From: Actinokineospora xionganensis
GTDB lineage: Bacteria > Actinomycetota > Actinomycetes > Mycobacteriales > Pseudonocardiaceae
DNA length: 64,000 bases
Direction: 5' to 3'
NCBI RefSeq assembly: GCF_014323725.1
Contig: NZ_JABVED010000004.1
Span: forward strand, 124,001 to 188,000
This document shows, one piece after another, positions 1 to 13,094 of the stretch. The translations under genes and the position numbers were made by a program. The stretch's first letter is position 1, and every line of letters starts with the position of its first letter. The notes beneath the pieces are model-generated. The model saw nothing but the letters and a program-made list of their open reading frames with translations. It ran no database searches and was not told the origin of the DNA.

Positions 1-1989
<1,989 letters not shown>

Positions 1990-2020
1990 GGGAACGGGCC
2001 TTTCGCCGAACGGAAGCGGA

Positions 2021-5000
2021 TCAGAGCTGGGTGTCGATGAAAGCGAAGATCTCGTCGTCCGAAGCGGAGTGGATCTTCTCCTGGACGCCGGGGGCGCCGT
2101 TGTGGCCCGCGCCGAGCCGGGCGAGCGCGCTGTGCAGGATGGCGACGATCTTCGTTCGGCCCCCTTCGTCCTCTTCGGACAGAGTGCGGCGCACCTCGTC
2201 GAGCGTCGCGCGCAACGCGTCCTCCGGGGACGGAGCGGCGGGCGCGAGCGTCCGGTGCAGGTAGTCGGCGAGCCCGGCCACCGTCGGATGGTCGAAGGCC
2301 ACGGTCGCGGGCAGCCGCAGGCCGGTGGCGCCGTCGAGCCGGTTGCGCAGTTCCACGGCGGTGAGCGAGTCGAAGCCCATCTCCCGGAACGTGCGGTCCA
2401 CCTCGACCGCGTCCGCGCTCGGCAGCGCCAACGCGGCGGCGACGTGGGCGCGCACCGCGTCCACGACCGCGGCGCGCGCGGCCGGTTCGGTCATCGTGGC
2501 CAGGCCCGCCGCCAATCCGCCCGACCCGGTCGCGGCGGACGGGGTGGCCGCGACGGCCACCCGGCGCGGCGCGCGCACCAGGCTCCGCAGCGCCGGCGGC
2601 AGGTCGCCCGCCGCCGCCCGGGCCCGCAGTCCGGCTTTGTCCCAGCGGGCCGCCACGGCGACCGGCTCGGGCGCGTCGATCACCGCGTCGAAGAGGTCGA
2701 GGCCCTGCTCGGTGCTCAGCGGGGCGATACCCGCGCGAGCGAGCCTGGACCGGTCGGCTTCGCCGAGATCCCCGGTCATGCCGGTGGCCAGGTCCCACAG
2801 TCCCCAAGCGACCGACACGGCGGGCAGTCCCAGGGACCGGCGGTGCCGCGCCAGGCCGTCGAGGAACACGTTGGCCGCGGCGTAGTTCCCCTGGCCCGCG
2901 CCACCGATCAGGCCCGACACCGAGGAGAACAGCAGGAACAGCGCGAGCGGCCGGTCGCGGGTCAGCTCGTGCAGCGTCCAGGCGGCGTCCACCTTCGGCG
3001 CGAACACGGTGTCCACTGTGGACGCCGACAGCCCGTCGACGGTGGCGTCATCCACGACGCCCGCCGCGTGCAGCACGCCGGTCAGCGGCCGGTCGGCGGG
3101 CACCGAGCCCAGCAGGCGCTTCAGCGCCCGGGGGTCGGAGACGTCGCAGGCGACGACAGTCACGTCCGCGCCGAGGTCGGTGAGGTCGGCGACCAGGGCG
3201 GCCGCGCCGGGCGCGTCCGGGCCGCGGCGCGAGGCCAGCAGCAGGTGCCGGACCCCGTGCCCGGTGACGAGCCTGCGCGCGGCGAGCGCGCCGACCCCGC
3301 CGGTTCCCCCGGTCACCAGCACCGTGCCCGCCGCGAGCGCGGGCTCGGTGGCGGGAGGCGGTTCCGTCGACACGGCGGGTCGCTGGATGAGGCGTGGCAC
3401 CCGGATCGAGCCGTCGTGGAGAGCGATCTGTGATTCGCCCGCCGCCATGGCCGCGGCGACCAGACCCCATCCGGGATCCGTCAAGCCGCCGTCGCGGTCC
3501 AAGTCGACCAGGACGAACCGGCCTGGGTGTTCGGTCTGCGCCGATCGCACCAGGCCCCACAGCGGGCCGCTGACGACACCTCGCAGATCCTGGGCGGCCA
3601 CCGCGTCGGCGGTCACGAACACCAGCCTGCTGCCGGCGAACCGCTCGTCGCCGACCCAGCCCTGCACGACGTCCAGCGCGCCGTACATCCCCTCGCGCAC
3701 CGCGAACGGAACGTCGTCGGCGTAGACCTCGGGCTGGTAGGGCACGACGACGATCCCGGGAACGTCGCCGGCGGTCGTCTCGGCCAGGGACGGCAGGTCG
3801 TAATAGAGGGCGACCTCCGCGCCCGCCGCGCCCAGCTGAGTCGCGGTGTCCGCGGCCATGCCGCCGTCGCCGACCACGGCGAGCCGTTGCCCGACCAGGT
3901 CCACTTCGGACAGGGCGAGTTCGGTCCAGTCGACGGTGTGGACGATCGCGTCCGGCCGGGCCGCCGCCTGCCGCCGGGGCGCCCGGCGCAGGGTCAGCTC
4001 GTCGACACCCGCGACCCACTCGCCCGTGCCGTCGTGCGCGGTGAGAGCGAAGCGGTCGGCGGACAGTGCCCGGAGGCGGACGCGGAGCGAGTCCGCGCCG
4101 AGTGCGCCGACCCGCACGCCGGCGAAGGCGAAGGGGAACACCAGGGTGTCCGGGTCGGCGTCGGCGAGGGCGTCGAGCACCAGCGGGTGCAGGGCCGCGT
4201 CCAGCAGCGCCGGGTGCAGCGCGAACGCGGACGCGTCGGTGCGCACGCCGTCCGGCAGCCGCACTTCGACGCAGAGATCGGTGTCGGTGCGCCAGGCCCC
4301 GGTGAGCCCTCGGAACGCCGGGCCGTAGTCGTAGCCGAGGTCGGCCAGCCGCTCGTACGCCGAGTCGAGATCGATCGCGACCGCGTCGGCGGGCGGCCAC
4401 AGGGTGAGCCGGTCTGCGGGCGGCGGCCCGGCGACGCCCAGCGTCCCGCTCGCGTGTCGGGTCCACGGGGAGTCGTCATCCGGCCGGGCGTACACCGCGA
4501 CCTCCCGGCTCTCGTCGTCGTCCGGGCCGCCGACGACCACTTGCAGTTGGACCGCACGGCGGTCCGAGAGGTCCACCGGCGCTTCCAGGGTCAGGTCGTC
4601 GATCCGGTCGCAGCCCGCGGCGTCGGCCGCGGCGAGCGCCAACTCGACGAACGCGGTGCCGGACAACAGAACCGTGCCGTCCACGGCGTGGTCGGCCAGC
4701 CACGGTGTGGTGCCGGACGACAGCTTCGCGGTGATCAGCCTGCCGTCGCCCGCGGCCAGCGGCAGCACCGAGCCGAGCAGCGGGTGCCGGGAGGCGGTCG
4801 TGTCGGCGGCGGCGGGGTCGAGCCAGAACCGGCGTCGGTCGAAGGCGTAGCCGGGCAGCGCGACCGGCCCGCGGGGCCGTCCGAGAAGGGCGGTCCAGTC
4901 GACGTCGGCGCCGAAGACGAACGCCTCGCCGACCGCGGCGAGGAAGCGGTCCAGGCCGCCGTCGCCGCGCCGCAGCGAGCCGATCGCCCGGGTGTCGAGG

Positions 5001-8000
5001 GTGTCGCGGACGTGGCCGGTCAGCACCGGGTGCGGGCTGGCCTCGATGAACAAGGGGGTGCCGTAGCCGTCGAAGGCCCGGATCGCCTGCTCGAACAGCA
5101 CGGGGTGGCGCAGACCGCGGTACCAGTAGTCGGCGGTCAGCTCGGCCGGGTCGAGGAAGCCGCCCGCCAGCGACGAGCAGAACCCGACCTCCGTCGATCG
5201 CGGGAGCATGTCCCGGGCGATGGCGAGCAGGTCGTCGTGGAGGGCCTCGATGTGCGGGGTGTGGGCGGCGTAGTCGATGGCCACGGCGCGAGCGCGGACG
5301 GAGTCGTCGCAGGCGGCGGCGAGCGCGGCGAGCGCGTCCGGGTCACCGGCGACCACCGTGCTCTCGGGTCCACTGTGGATCGCCGACCAGAGCCGGTCCG
5401 CCCAGGGGGCGATGAGTTCCGCGGCCCGGACGGCCGACACGGACAGGGCGAGCATGCCGCCGGTCCCGGTGAGCGACATCAGCGCCTTCGCCCGCCGCGA
5501 CACGAGTTCGGCGGCGTCGTCGAGGCTGAGCACGCCGGCGACGCACGCCGCGGTGATCTCGCCCTGGGAGTGCCCGATGACGGCGGCGGGTTCGACACCA
5601 GCCGAGCGCCACACTGCGGCGAGCGACACCATCACCGCGAACAGCACGGGCTGGATCACGTCGGAGCCTTCGAGGGCCGGGGCGTCCTCGGCCCCGCGCA
5701 GCACGTCCGCCACAGACCACCCGGTGTGCGGTTCCAAGGCCTTGGCGCAGCGGGCCAGCTCGTCGCGGAACACCGTGCTGTTCTCCAGCAGGTCGACCGC
5801 CATCCCGGGCCACTGCGAACCCTGGCCGGGGAAGACGAACACCGGCCGCACGTCGGAGCAGGCCACACCGGTGACGAGCGCCGAGTGCGGGGCGCCCTCG
5901 GCGAGCGCGGCCAGACCGGCCAACAGCTGCTCCCGGTCGCGGCCGACGACGACGGCCCGGTGGTCGAACCGCGTGCGGCAGGCCAACGCGCGGGCGACCG
6001 CGGGCAGGTCGGCATCCGCGGCACGCTCGGCGTGGTCGCGCAGGCGCACGGCTGTCGCCCGCAGCGACGCCTCGGTGCGGGCGGACAGGACCCACACCAG
6101 CGGACCGGTCAGGGCCTCCGGCTCGTCGGCTGCCTCGGGGGCGCGCTCGATGACGATGTGGGCGTTGGTGCCGCTGATGCCGAAACTCGACACCCCGGCG
6201 CGCAGCGGCCGGTCCCCTGGCAGGTCGACGGGTTCGGTGAGCAGCCGCACGGACTCGCCGCTCCAGTCGACCCGGCCGGTCGGCTCGGCCGCGTGCAGCG
6301 TGCGGGGCAGCTTCCGATGGGTCAGCGCCTGCACCATCTTGATGACGCCGCCGACCCCGGCCGCGGCCTGGGTGTGGCCGATGTTGGACTTGAGCGAGCC
6401 CAGCCAGAGCGGGCGCTCGGCGGGCCGGTCGCCGCCGTAGGCCGCCACCAGCGCCTCGGCCTCGATCGGGTCGCCCAGCCGGGTTCCGGTGCCATGCGCC
6501 TCCACAGCGTCCACTTCGGACGGCTCCAGCCCCGCGTCGGCCAGCGCCAGGCGGATCACCCGTTCCTGGGACGGGCCGTTGGGCGCGGTCAGCCCGTTCG
6601 TCCGGCCGTCCTGGTTGACCGCGGCGCCGCGGACGACGGCGAGCACCGGGTGCCCGTTGCGCAGCGCGTCGGAACGTCGTTCCAGCAGCAGCATTCCCGC
6701 GCCCTCAGCCCAGGCCGTGCCGTCGGCCGACTCGGCGAACGCCTTGCAGCGGCCGTCGGCGGCCAACCCGCCCTGTCGGCTGAACTCGACGAACATGCCG
6801 GGGGTGGACATCACGGTCGCGCCACCGGCCAGCGCCAGGGCGCACTCGCCGCGGCGCAGCGCCGCGACGGCGAGGTGGATGGCCACCAGCGACGACGAGC
6901 ACGCGGTGTCCACGGTGAGCGCGGGCCCCTGAAGGCCCAGGTGGTAGGCGATCCGGCCGGAGACGACGCTGAGCGCGGTCCCGGTGAGCAGGTGCCCGTC
7001 GGCCGTCCCGTCCGGCTGGTGCAGGCGCGGGCCGTAGTCGGGGGCCATGGCGCCGACGAACACACCGGTGTCGGTCCCGTCGAGCGACGTCGGGTCCAGG
7101 CCCGCGCGCTCGACGGTCTCCCAGCAGACCTCCAGCAGCAGGCGCTGCTGCGGGTCCATGGCGGTCGCCTCGCGCGGGCTGATGCCGAAGAACGCGGCGT
7201 CGAACCGGTCGGCGTCGTGCAGGAAGCCGCCGTGCCGGGTCTGGCTGGCGCCCGACCGCGCCGGGTCGTCGGCGAACAGTGAGGCGAGATCCCAGCCGCG
7301 GTCGGTGGGAAACCCGGTGATCGCGTCGGTCCCGCTGTCGACGAGCCGCCACAGGTCCTCCGGCGTGGCCACCCCACCGGGGTAGCGGCAGCCCATGGCG
7401 ACGATGACGATCGGGTCCTCGGCCGCGCCGCGGACGGGCTCGGCGGCCGGCGTGCGCGGGCCGCCCTTGGTCAGCGCCCGCAGGTGTGCGACGAGGCGTT
7501 GCGGGGTGGGGTGGTCGAACAACAGGCCGGTGGTCAGCGGCAGACCGGTGGCCGCGCGCAGGCGGTCACGCAGCTCGACCGCCGTGGTGGAGTCGATCCC
7601 GAGGTCCTTGAACGTCCATGTGGGACGGATCGCTGCGGTGTCCGGGTGCCCGAGCACGGCCGCGGCGCACGAGAGCACCAGTGCGCGCAGGTCACGCTGC
7701 TCGGGAAGGCCCGGGGCGGCTGGGGTCCGCTGCCCGCCGGACCAGTGCCGGTCCCGGCGGAAGGCATAGGTGGGCAGGTCGATCAGCTGCGACCGGACGA
7801 CCTCGACCGGACCGGTCCAGTCCACCGGCGCGCCGGCGACGTGGGCTTCGGCCAAGGCCAGGCGCATCCGCTCCGGTCCGCCCGCCGAGCGCCGCAGGGT
7901 GCCGACGGCGGTCGCGCTCCGCTCGGCTTCCTCGATGGCCTCTTCGACGGCGTTGACCAGCACCGGGTGCGGACTGCACTCGACGAACAGGTCGGTGTCG

Positions 8001-10315
8001 GCCCGCAGCGCGTGCTGGACCGCCGCGGCGAACCGGACCGGTCGCCGCAGGCTCTGGTACCAGTAGTCGGCGTCGAGCCGCGCGGTGTCGATCGGTTCAC
8101 CGGTGAGAGTGGAGATGAACAGCGGGTCGGTGGACACCGGCCGGATCGGGGCGAGAGCAGAGCGGATCTCGTCGCGGACATCCTCGACCGCGGCCGAGTG
8201 CGAGGCGTAGTCGACCGGGACGATCTTCGCGTGGTACCCGGCCGCGTCGAACTCGGCCCGCAGCGCGGCCAGCGCCGCACTCTCACCGGAGACGACCACC
8301 GAGCGGGGCCCGTTGACCGCGGCGACGTCCGCGCGGCCCGCCGACAGGGACTCGACCACGTCCAGTGGCGCCGCGACGGACAGCATCCCCCCGCGACCGG
8401 CGATGGCCCGGATCGCCTTGGCGCGCAACGCGACCACTCGCGCACCGTCCTCGACGGACAGCGCGCCCGCGACGGTGGCGGCGGCGATCTCGCCCTGCGA
8501 GTGGCCGATCAAGACCCGAGGGATCACGCCGTTGGCCCGCCACACCTCGGCGAGCGACACCATGACCGCCCACAACGCGGGCTGCACGACGTCGACCCGG
8601 TCGAACCCGGGTCCTCCGGGGACCCCGCGCAGCACGTCGAGCAGGGAGTACTCCACGAAGGGGTCGACCGCCGCCGCGCACTCGGCGATCCGGTCGGCGA
8701 AGGCGGGGACACCGAGCAGGCCGCGGGCCATCTCCGGCCACTGCGATCCCTGCCCGGGAAAGGTGAAGGCGATCCGCTCGGCGGAGCCGGAGCCGCAGAC
8801 CACCGAGGGGTCGGGCCTGCCGTCGGCGAGGGCGGCCAGGCTCGCGGCGCGGTCGTCGCCGATGACGACGGCCCGGTGCTCGAACGCGGCGCGGCCGCGC
8901 GCCAGGGCGATGGCGACCTCGGCCGCCGCGACTTCGTCGGGGTGGATCAGGTCGTGTAATCGGCGGGCCTGCGCTCGCAGCGCGTCCGCGGTGCGCGCCG
9001 AGAGCACCCAGGCGTCGTCCGCGACGACGACGGGTTGGCGCGCGGGCTCGGCGGGCGCCGCGCCGAGGACGAGGTGGCAGTTGGTGCCGCCCATGCCGAA
9101 CGAGCTGACCCCGACCAGCGGTCGGGCGGGCAGGGCGGTGGTGACGTCGGCGACGCGAAGGCCCAGTTCCGCCAACGGGATCCGCGGATTCGGCGTCTGA
9201 AAGTGCAGGCTGGGCGGCACTTCGGCGTGCTTGACGCTCAGCGCGGCCTTGAGCAGGCCCGCGATCCCGGCCGCGCCCTCCAGGTGGCCGATGTTGGTCT
9301 TCACCGAGCCGACAAGCAGTGGCTCGGGCCCAGGGCCGCCGAGCGCGGCGCCGAGGGCGGCGGCCTCGATCGGGTCGCCCACCGGGGTTCCGGTGCCGTG
9401 CAGCTCGACGTAGCGCAGCTCGGCCGGACGGACCCCGGCCCGCGCGCAGGCGAGTTCGATCACTTCCGTCTGCGCCCGCGGATTCGGCGAGGTGAGCCAC
9501 TCGCCGCCGCCGTCGTTGTTGACCGCGCCGCCGAGGATCACGCAGTGCACGACGTCGCCGTCCCGCACGGCCGCGGACAGCGGCTTGAGGACGACGAGGC
9601 CGCCGCCCTCACCGCGCACGTAACCGTTGGCCCGGCTGTCGAAGGTGTGACAGCGCCCGTCCGGCGACAGCGCGCCGAACCGGCCGATCGCCGCGGTCGT
9701 CTCGGCGAGCAGGTTGAGGTTCACCCCGCCGGCGATGGCCAGGTCCGTCTCGCCCCGCCCCAGGCTCTCGCAGGCCAGCTGCACGGCGACGAGCGATGCG
9801 GACTGTCCACTGTCGAGGGTCAGGCTGGGACCGCGCAGCCGCAGGAAGTAGGAGACGCGGTTGGCGATGACCGACCGGTGGGCGCCGGTGTAGCTGTGCC
9901 TGCCCACCTCGGCGGCCAGGGCGGCGTAGTCGTTGGAGATGGCGCCGACGAACACACCCGCGGCGGTCCCCCGGAGATCCGCGGGCACGATCCGCGCGTT
10001 CTCCAGGGCCTCCCAGGCGAGTTCGAGGGTCAGCCGCTGCTGGGGGTCCATGGCAGCGGCCTCGTTCGGGGAGATGCCGAAGAAGGCGGCGTCGAAGCGG
10101 TCGACGTCCTCGATGAAGCCGCCGCGGCGGTAGTCCGGCACGGCCTGGCTGGGCCACCGGGACTCCGACGCCTCGGTCACCGCGTCGACACCCTCGCGCA
10201 GCAGCCGCCAGAACGCGTCGGGGTCGCCCGCCCCCGGCAGCCTGCAGGACATGCCGATGACGGCGATCGGCTCCGCCGTCGCACGGGAACGGTCCTCGCG
10301 CACATCACCAACCAT
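2021..10315 (-). CDS. Modular type I polyketide synthase: KSQ-AT-ACP loading module plus KS-AT-DH-KR-ACP module
   Basis: Starts and first extends the polyketide. The 2764-aa protein holds in order: a KS whose active site reads DSGQSAS (Gln171 in place of Cys), hence a KSQ decarboxylase; AT1 (Ser606, GHSQG, later YASH, methylmalonyl type); ACP1 (Ser909, GIDST); KS (Cys1139, DTACSSS); AT2 (Ser1583, GHSQG, but YAAH); DH (His1876, Asp2039); KR (GTGGVG NADPH loop, Tyr2478, HAAGVVDD suggesting B-type); ACP2 (Ser2650); and a C-terminal docking tail from about 2690. Inferred starter is propionyl by decarboxylation of methylmalonyl-ACP, and the first extension would end as an alkene. The ATG at 10315 is chosen because AGGTGG lies 7-8 nt upstream; an in-frame ATG at 10360 has no such site. 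In the DH motif the usual LLPG is LLSG. Confidence 0.96.
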   Translation of the reverse strand: MVGDVREDRSRATAEPIAVIGMSCRLPGAGDPDAFWRLLREGVDAVTEASESRWPSQAVPDYRRGGFIEDVDRFDAAFFGISPNEAAAMDPQQRLTLELAWEALENARIVPADLRGTAAGVFVGAISNDYAALAAEVGRHSYTGAHRSVIANRVSYFLRLRGPSLTLDSGQSASLVAVQLACESLGRGETDLAIAGGVNLNLLAETTAAIGRFGALSPDGRCHTFDSRANGYVRGEGGGLVVLKPLSAAVRDGDVVHCVILGGAVNNDGGGEWLTSPNPRAQTEVIELACARAGVRPAELRYVELHGTGTPVGDPIEAAALGAALGGPGPEPLLVGSVKTNIGHLEGAAGIAGLLKAALSVKHAEVPPSLHFQTPNPRIPLAELGLRVADVTTALPARPLVGVSSFGMGGTNCHLVLGAAPAEPARQPVVVADDAWVLSARTADALRAQARRLHDLIHPDEVAAAEVAIALARGRAAFEHRAVVIGDDRAASLAALADGRPDPSVVCGSGSAERIAFTFPGQGSQWPEMARGLLGVPAFADRIAECAAAVDPFVEYSLLDVLRGVPGGPGFDRVDVVQPALWAVMVSLAEVWRANGVIPRVLIGHSQGEIAAATVAGALSVEDGARVVALRAKAIRAIAGRGGMLSVAAPLDVVESLSAGRADVAAVNGPRSVVVSGESAALAALRAEFDAAGYHAKIVPVDYASHSAAVEDVRDEIRSALAPIRPVSTDPLFISTLTGEPIDTARLDADYWYQSLRRPVRFAAAVQHALRADTDLFVECSPHPVLVNAVEEAIEEAERSATAVGTLRRSAGGPERMRLALAEAHVAGAPVDWTGPVEVVRSQLIDLPTYAFRRDRHWSGGQRTPAAPGLPEQRDLRALVLSCAAAVLGHPDTAAIRPTWTFKDLGIDSTTAVELRDRLRAATGLPLTTGLLFDHPTPQRLVAHLRALTKGGPRTPAAEPVRGAAEDPIVIVAMGCRYPGGVATPEDLWRLVDSGTDAITGFPTDRGWDLASLFADDPARSGASQTRHGGFLHDADRFDAAFFGISPREATAMDPQQRLLLEVCWETVERAGLDPTSLDGTDTGVFVGAMAPDYGPRLHQPDGTADGHLLTGTALSVVSGRIAYHLGLQGPALTVDTACSSSLVAIHLAVAALRRGECALALAGGATVMSTPGMFVEFSRQGGLAADGRCKAFAESADGTAWAEGAGMLLLERRSDALRNGHPVLAVVRGAAVNQDGRTNGLTAPNGPSQERVIRLALADAGLEPSEVDAVEAHGTGTRLGDPIEAEALVAAYGGDRPAERPLWLGSLKSNIGHTQAAAGVGGVIKMVQALTHRKLPRTLHAAEPTGRVDWSGESVRLLTEPVDLPGDRPLRAGVSSFGISGTNAHIVIERAPEAADEPEALTGPLVWVLSARTEASLRATAVRLRDHAERAADADLPAVARALACRTRFDHRAVVVGRDREQLLAGLAALAEGAPHSALVTGVACSDVRPVFVFPGQGSQWPGMAVDLLENSTVFRDELARCAKALEPHTGWSVADVLRGAEDAPALEGSDVIQPVLFAVMVSLAAVWRSAGVEPAAVIGHSQGEITAACVAGVLSLDDAAELVSRRAKALMSLTGTGGMLALSVSAVRAAELIAPWADRLWSAIHSGPESTVVAGDPDALAALAAACDDSVRARAVAIDYAAHTPHIEALHDDLLAIARDMLPRSTEVGFCSSLAGGFLDPAELTADYWYRGLRHPVLFEQAIRAFDGYGTPLFIEASPHPVLTGHVRDTLDTRAIGSLRRGDGGLDRFLAAVGEAFVFGADVDWTALLGRPRGPVALPGYAFDRRRFWLDPAAADTTASRHPLLGSVLPLAAGDGRLITAKLSSGTTPWLADHAVDGTVLLSGTAFVELALAAADAAGCDRIDDLTLEAPVDLSDRRAVQLQVVVGGPDDDESREVAVYARPDDDSPWTRHASGTLGVAGPPPADRLTLWPPADAVAIDLDSAYERLADLGYDYGPAFRGLTGAWRTDTDLCVEVRLPDGVRTDASAFALHPALLDAALHPLVLDALADADPDTLVFPFAFAGVRVGALGADSLRVRLRALSADRFALTAHDGTGEWVAGVDELTLRRAPRRQAAARPDAIVHTVDWTELALSEVDLVGQRLAVVGDGGMAADTATQLGAAGAEVALYYDLPSLAETTAGDVPGIVVVPYQPEVYADDVPFAVREGMYGALDVVQGWVGDERFAGSRLVFVTADAVAAQDLRGVVSGPLWGLVRSAQTEHPGRFVLVDLDRDGGLTDPGWGLVAAAMAAGESQIALHDGSIRVPRLIQRPAVSTEPPPATEPALAAGTVLVTGGTGGVGALAARRLVTGHGVRHLLLASRRGPDAPGAAALVADLTDLGADVTVVACDVSDPRALKRLLGSVPADRPLTGVLHAAGVVDDATVDGLSASTVDTVFAPKVDAAWTLHELTRDRPLALFLLFSSVSGLIGGAGQGNYAAANVFLDGLARHRRSLGLPAVSVAWGLWDLATGMTGDLGEADRSRLARAGIAPLSTEQGLDLFDAVIDAPEPVAVAARWDKAGLRARAAAGDLPPALRSLVRAPRRVAVAATPSAATGSGGLAAGLATMTEPAARAAVVDAVRAHVAAALALPSADAVEVDRTFREMGFDSLTAVELRNRLDGATGLRLPATVAFDHPTVAGLADYLHRTLAPAAPSPEDALRATLDEVRRTLSEEDEGGRTKIVAILHSALARLGAGHNGAPGVQEKIHSASDDEIFAFIDTQL

Positions 10316-10402
10316 CGAACGCCACCTAAGTATTCGGCCGATTTTCGGTGGGGAATCCACCGGGAGAAATACCCGCGGTAATAGTCGCCATTTCGTGGGT
10401 AA

Positions 10403-10431
10403 AGCATCTTCGTGTCACCCGATCGTGTCAA
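10403..10431 (-). promoter_or_regulatory. Sigma70-type promoter of the PKS operon
   Basis: On the minus strand TTGACA (10431-10426), a 17-nt spacer and GATGCT (10408-10403) match a housekeeping promoter, about 90 nt before the PKS start. TTGACAC is followed 13 nt later by GTGACAC, a direct repeat over the -35 region that could bind an activator. This is sequence matching only. Confidence 0.5.
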
Positions 10432-10491
10432 CGAAACGAAGGTCGGGGCCGGTGGCAACAAATGCCCAGAAGAATAGGCCTGCGCGTGGGC

Positions 10492-10521
10492 TTGACGATG
10501 CGGGAGAAATGTTCCTACTGT
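10492..10521 (+). promoter_or_regulatory. Sigma70-type promoter of the first condensation-domain gene
   Basis: TTGACG (10492-10497), an 18-nt spacer and TACTGT (10516-10521) would start transcription near 10530, just before the GTG at 10554. This supports that start over the ATG at 10509. The 10316-10553 gap therefore carries two back-to-back promoters and no gene. Confidence 0.5.
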
Positions 10522-10553
10522 CCCGACGTCAATTCGATTCCCCGGGAGACCGC

Positions 10554-11891
10554 GTGTTCATCGAGGCCCCGCTCAGCAACGGCCAGCTCTACAGCCTGCG
10601 CGAGATCGAGTCCTGCCCACCGGCGTCGCTCGCCGACGCGAACCTGCCCGCGACCTGGGACCTGCGGGGCTGGTCCGCCGAGCGGGTGGACACCGCGCTG
10701 CGCGAGCTCGTCGAGCGGCACGAGGCCCTGCGCACCAGCTACCACCTGCGCGACGGTGTTCCGGTGCAACGGGTCCACGCCCGGGTGGACCCGCCGATCG
10801 AGCGGGTCGACCGCGCGGTCACCGACTTCGGCGACCCGGACCGCACCACCACCGACCTGCTCGGCGAGGCGATCCCGATGACCGGGGGCCTGTGCTGGCG
10901 CGGCGTCCTGGTCAGCACCGACGGCGCTCCCATGTTCCTGTCCCTGTCGTTCTCCCACCTGATCCTCGACGTCTGGTCGACCATGGAACTCGCCGCCCGG
11001 TTCCGTGCCCTGGCGGCGGGCGAGCCGGTGGAGCCGGGACCGGCGCCGGTGGAACTCGCGCACGGCCGGCGTTCCGAGCTCGCACGGAGCAGGCAGGCGG
11101 GTGCGGAACGGTATTGGCGGCGGGTGCTCGCCGACGAGACGCTCCCCCGCTTTCCGTGTCCTTCCGCGGGGGAGGAAAGCAGGCGGATCCAGGCCACCCT
11201 GTTCTCCCACCGGCTCGGCGGGGCGGCGGCGGCCGCGGCGAAGCGGCTCGGCGTGACCCCGCCCGCGGTCCTGCTGGCGCTGGTCGCGGCCGGGCTGTCC
11301 AAGCACACCGGAGCCGACCGGATCGCGCTGAGCGTGATGTCGTCCAACCGGTTCAGCGAGGAGCACCGCAAGGCGGTCGGCACCCTGAACCAGCTGATCC
11401 CGGTGGTGGCCGCGGTGGACCCGGGGGCGACGCTCGGCGAGCACGTCACCCGGCTGCACTGGGCCTGCGCCAAGGCATACCGGCACGCGGGCTACGACAT
11501 CGACCGCGTCACCGCGCTCGCGCCGGCGGGTGCGCGCGGGTTCAGCACGCTGTTCCCCTGCTGGTTCAACTACCTGCGGCTCGACGGCGTGGCGAGCGAC
11601 CCGGCCGACGAGACTCCCGCCGTCCTGGAGTGGTCGCCCACGCCCCGGCAGTACGGCCAACCCTTCGACGTGCGCGTCACGGTCCGCGACGGTCGCACCG
11701 CCCTCGCGGTCCGGACCGACCCCGACCTCGTCCCCGCCGCCGCGCTCACCGACCTCCTGCGCACCGTCGCCCTGGGCGCCCACCGCGCGGCGACCGAACC
11801 GGACAGCACCGTCAGGGAACTCCTGAGCGCGGTCGGGACCGGGGTGCCGCAACCGCTCTTCCCGGTCCTTCCCGATCGCCCGAATCCCTGA
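10554..11891 (+). CDS. Freestanding condensation-domain protein
   Basis: A 445-residue protein that is essentially one NRPS condensation-superfamily domain with no adenylation or carrier domain. It opens with APLSNGQLYSL, resembling the core C1 motif. The C3 motif HHxxxDG appears as SHLILDV at about residues 133-139: the catalytic second His and the Asp are kept, the first His is Ser and the Gly is Val. Such enzymes join a tethered acyl group to an amine or alcohol. The GTG start at 10554 follows GGGAGA. It diverges from the PKS operon and its stop abuts the convergent decarboxylase stop in the palindrome TGATCA. A role in joining the ACP-bound amino acid to the polyketide, or in release, is inferred. 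A purely structural role is possible. Confidence 0.85.
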   Translation: MFIEAPLSNGQLYSLREIESCPPASLADANLPATWDLRGWSAERVDTALRELVERHEALRTSYHLRDGVPVQRVHARVDPPIERVDRAVTDFGDPDRTTTDLLGEAIPMTGGLCWRGVLVSTDGAPMFLSLSFSHLILDVWSTMELAARFRALAAGEPVEPGPAPVELAHGRRSELARSRQAGAERYWRRVLADETLPRFPCPSAGEESRRIQATLFSHRLGGAAAAAAKRLGVTPPAVLLALVAAGLSKHTGADRIALSVMSSNRFSEEHRKAVGTLNQLIPVVAAVDPGATLGEHVTRLHWACAKAYRHAGYDIDRVTALAPAGARGFSTLFPCWFNYLRLDGVASDPADETPAVLEWSPTPRQYGQPFDVRVTVRDGRTALAVRTDPDLVPAAALTDLLRTVALGAHRAATEPDSTVRELLSAVGTGVPQPLFPVLPDRPNP

Positions 11892-13094
11892 TCAGACAAG
11901 GACTTCCGGCGGGACGGGGTGGCTGAGGAAGCCGGTGGGGCTGGCGGTGAGCCCGTAGGCCCCCGCCTGGAACACCGCGATCAAGTCGCCGATCTCAGCG
12001 CGGGGCAGGTCGACGTCGGCGGCGAGCAGGTCGAGTGGGGTGCACAGGCAGCCGACCACGGTCACCGTCTCCGCGGCGGGCTCGTCCATCCGCTCGGCCA
12101 CCGCCACCGGGTAGTTGCGCCGGATCACCTGGCCGAGGTTGCCCGACGCGGCCAGTTGGTGGTGCAGTCCCCCGTCGACGACCAGGAAGGTCTTTCCCCG
12201 TGACCGCTTGCGGTCCACGACGCGGGTGACGTAGACGCCCGCCTCGCCCACCAGGTAGCGGCCGAGCTCGATCACCGCGCGCGCCCGCGGCAGCGCGGGG
12301 CGGATCACGCCGTCCACGAGTTTCGCCAGGTTCTCGCCGATGACGCCGAGGTCGAGAGGGCGATCCCGCGCCGAGTACGGGATGCCGAAGCCGCCGCCGA
12401 GGTTGAGGTAGCGCACCGGGCCGGGGGCCGCGTCGGCGAACCCGAGGACCAGCTCCACCGTCCGACGCTGCGCCTCGCAGATGCTTTCCGCGTGCAGGTT
12501 CTGCGAACCGGCGAACACATGGAAGCCCTGGAAGTCCAGGCCGCCCAAGGTTTTCAGCACGGCGGGCACCCGCTCGGCGTCGATGCCGAACTGCTGTGGG
12601 CCGCCGCCGAGCCGCATCCCGGCGCCACGCACGGCGAAATCGGGGTTGACCCGCAGGGCCACCCGGGCCGCGACGCCCAGCTCGTCGGAGACCGCGCGGA
12701 CCCGGCTGATCTCGTTCTCGGACTCCACCTCGACGGTGACCCCGGCGGCGACGGCCTGGCTCAGCTCGGCGGTGGACTTGCCCGGCCCGGCGAAGCTCAC
12801 CCGCGCGGCCGAGACCGGCGTGTCCAGCGCGTGCCGCAACTCCAGGCCGGAGGCCACGTCGAACCCGTCCACCAGAGCGCTCAGGTGCTGCAGCAGGGCA
12901 GGCATCGGGTTCGCCTTCACCGCGTAGCTCAACCCGATCTCGGCGGGCAGCGCGGCGCGCACGGCCGCGACCCGGGCGGTCACCATGGCCCGGTCGTAGG
13001 CGAAGAACGGGGTGCCCCCGACCCGCGCCGCCACCCTGTCCACCGCGATCCCGCCCACCGCGAGCTGCCCGCCGCGGCGGCCGAACGCGGTCAC
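11892..13094 (-). CDS. Fold-type III PLP-dependent decarboxylase (Orn/DAP/Arg decarboxylase 2 family)
   Basis: Predicted to decarboxylate an amino acid, probably while it is bound to the ACP encoded two genes upstream. The 400-aa protein shows the alanine-racemase-like barrel with PLP lysine in YAVKANP (Lys60), the phosphate-binding LNLGGGFGIPY stretch and a late GCLCTPLD cysteine segment. It closely resembles the decarboxylase found with an acyl ligase and an ACP in exosortase-A loci, and belongs to the same fold as BtrK (butirosin) and VinO (vicenistatin), which act on acyl carrier protein substrates. No exosortase is seen here. Start is a GTG overlapping the ligase stop (GTGA), so the two are translationally coupled. 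The substrate is not known. Confidence 0.88.
   Translation of the reverse strand: MTAFGRRGGQLAVGGIAVDRVAARVGGTPFFAYDRAMVTARVAAVRAALPAEIGLSYAVKANPMPALLQHLSALVDGFDVASGLELRHALDTPVSAARVSFAGPGKSTAELSQAVAAGVTVEVESENEISRVRAVSDELGVAARVALRVNPDFAVRGAGMRLGGGPQQFGIDAERVPAVLKTLGGLDFQGFHVFAGSQNLHAESICEAQRRTVELVLGFADAAPGPVRYLNLGGGFGIPYSARDRPLDLGVIGENLAKLVDGVIRPALPRARAVIELGRYLVGEAGVYVTRVVDRKRSRGKTFLVVDGGLHHQLAASGNLGQVIRRNYPVAVAERMDEPAAETVTVVGCLCTPLDLLAADVDLPRAEIGDLIAVFQAGAYGLTASPTGFLSHPVPPEVLV

Noticed and set aside
10316-10360. Upstream ATG at 10360 for the first PKS gene
   Set aside because: It adds 15 residues unlike PKS N-termini and has no ribosome site, while the ATG at 10315 follows AGGTGG.
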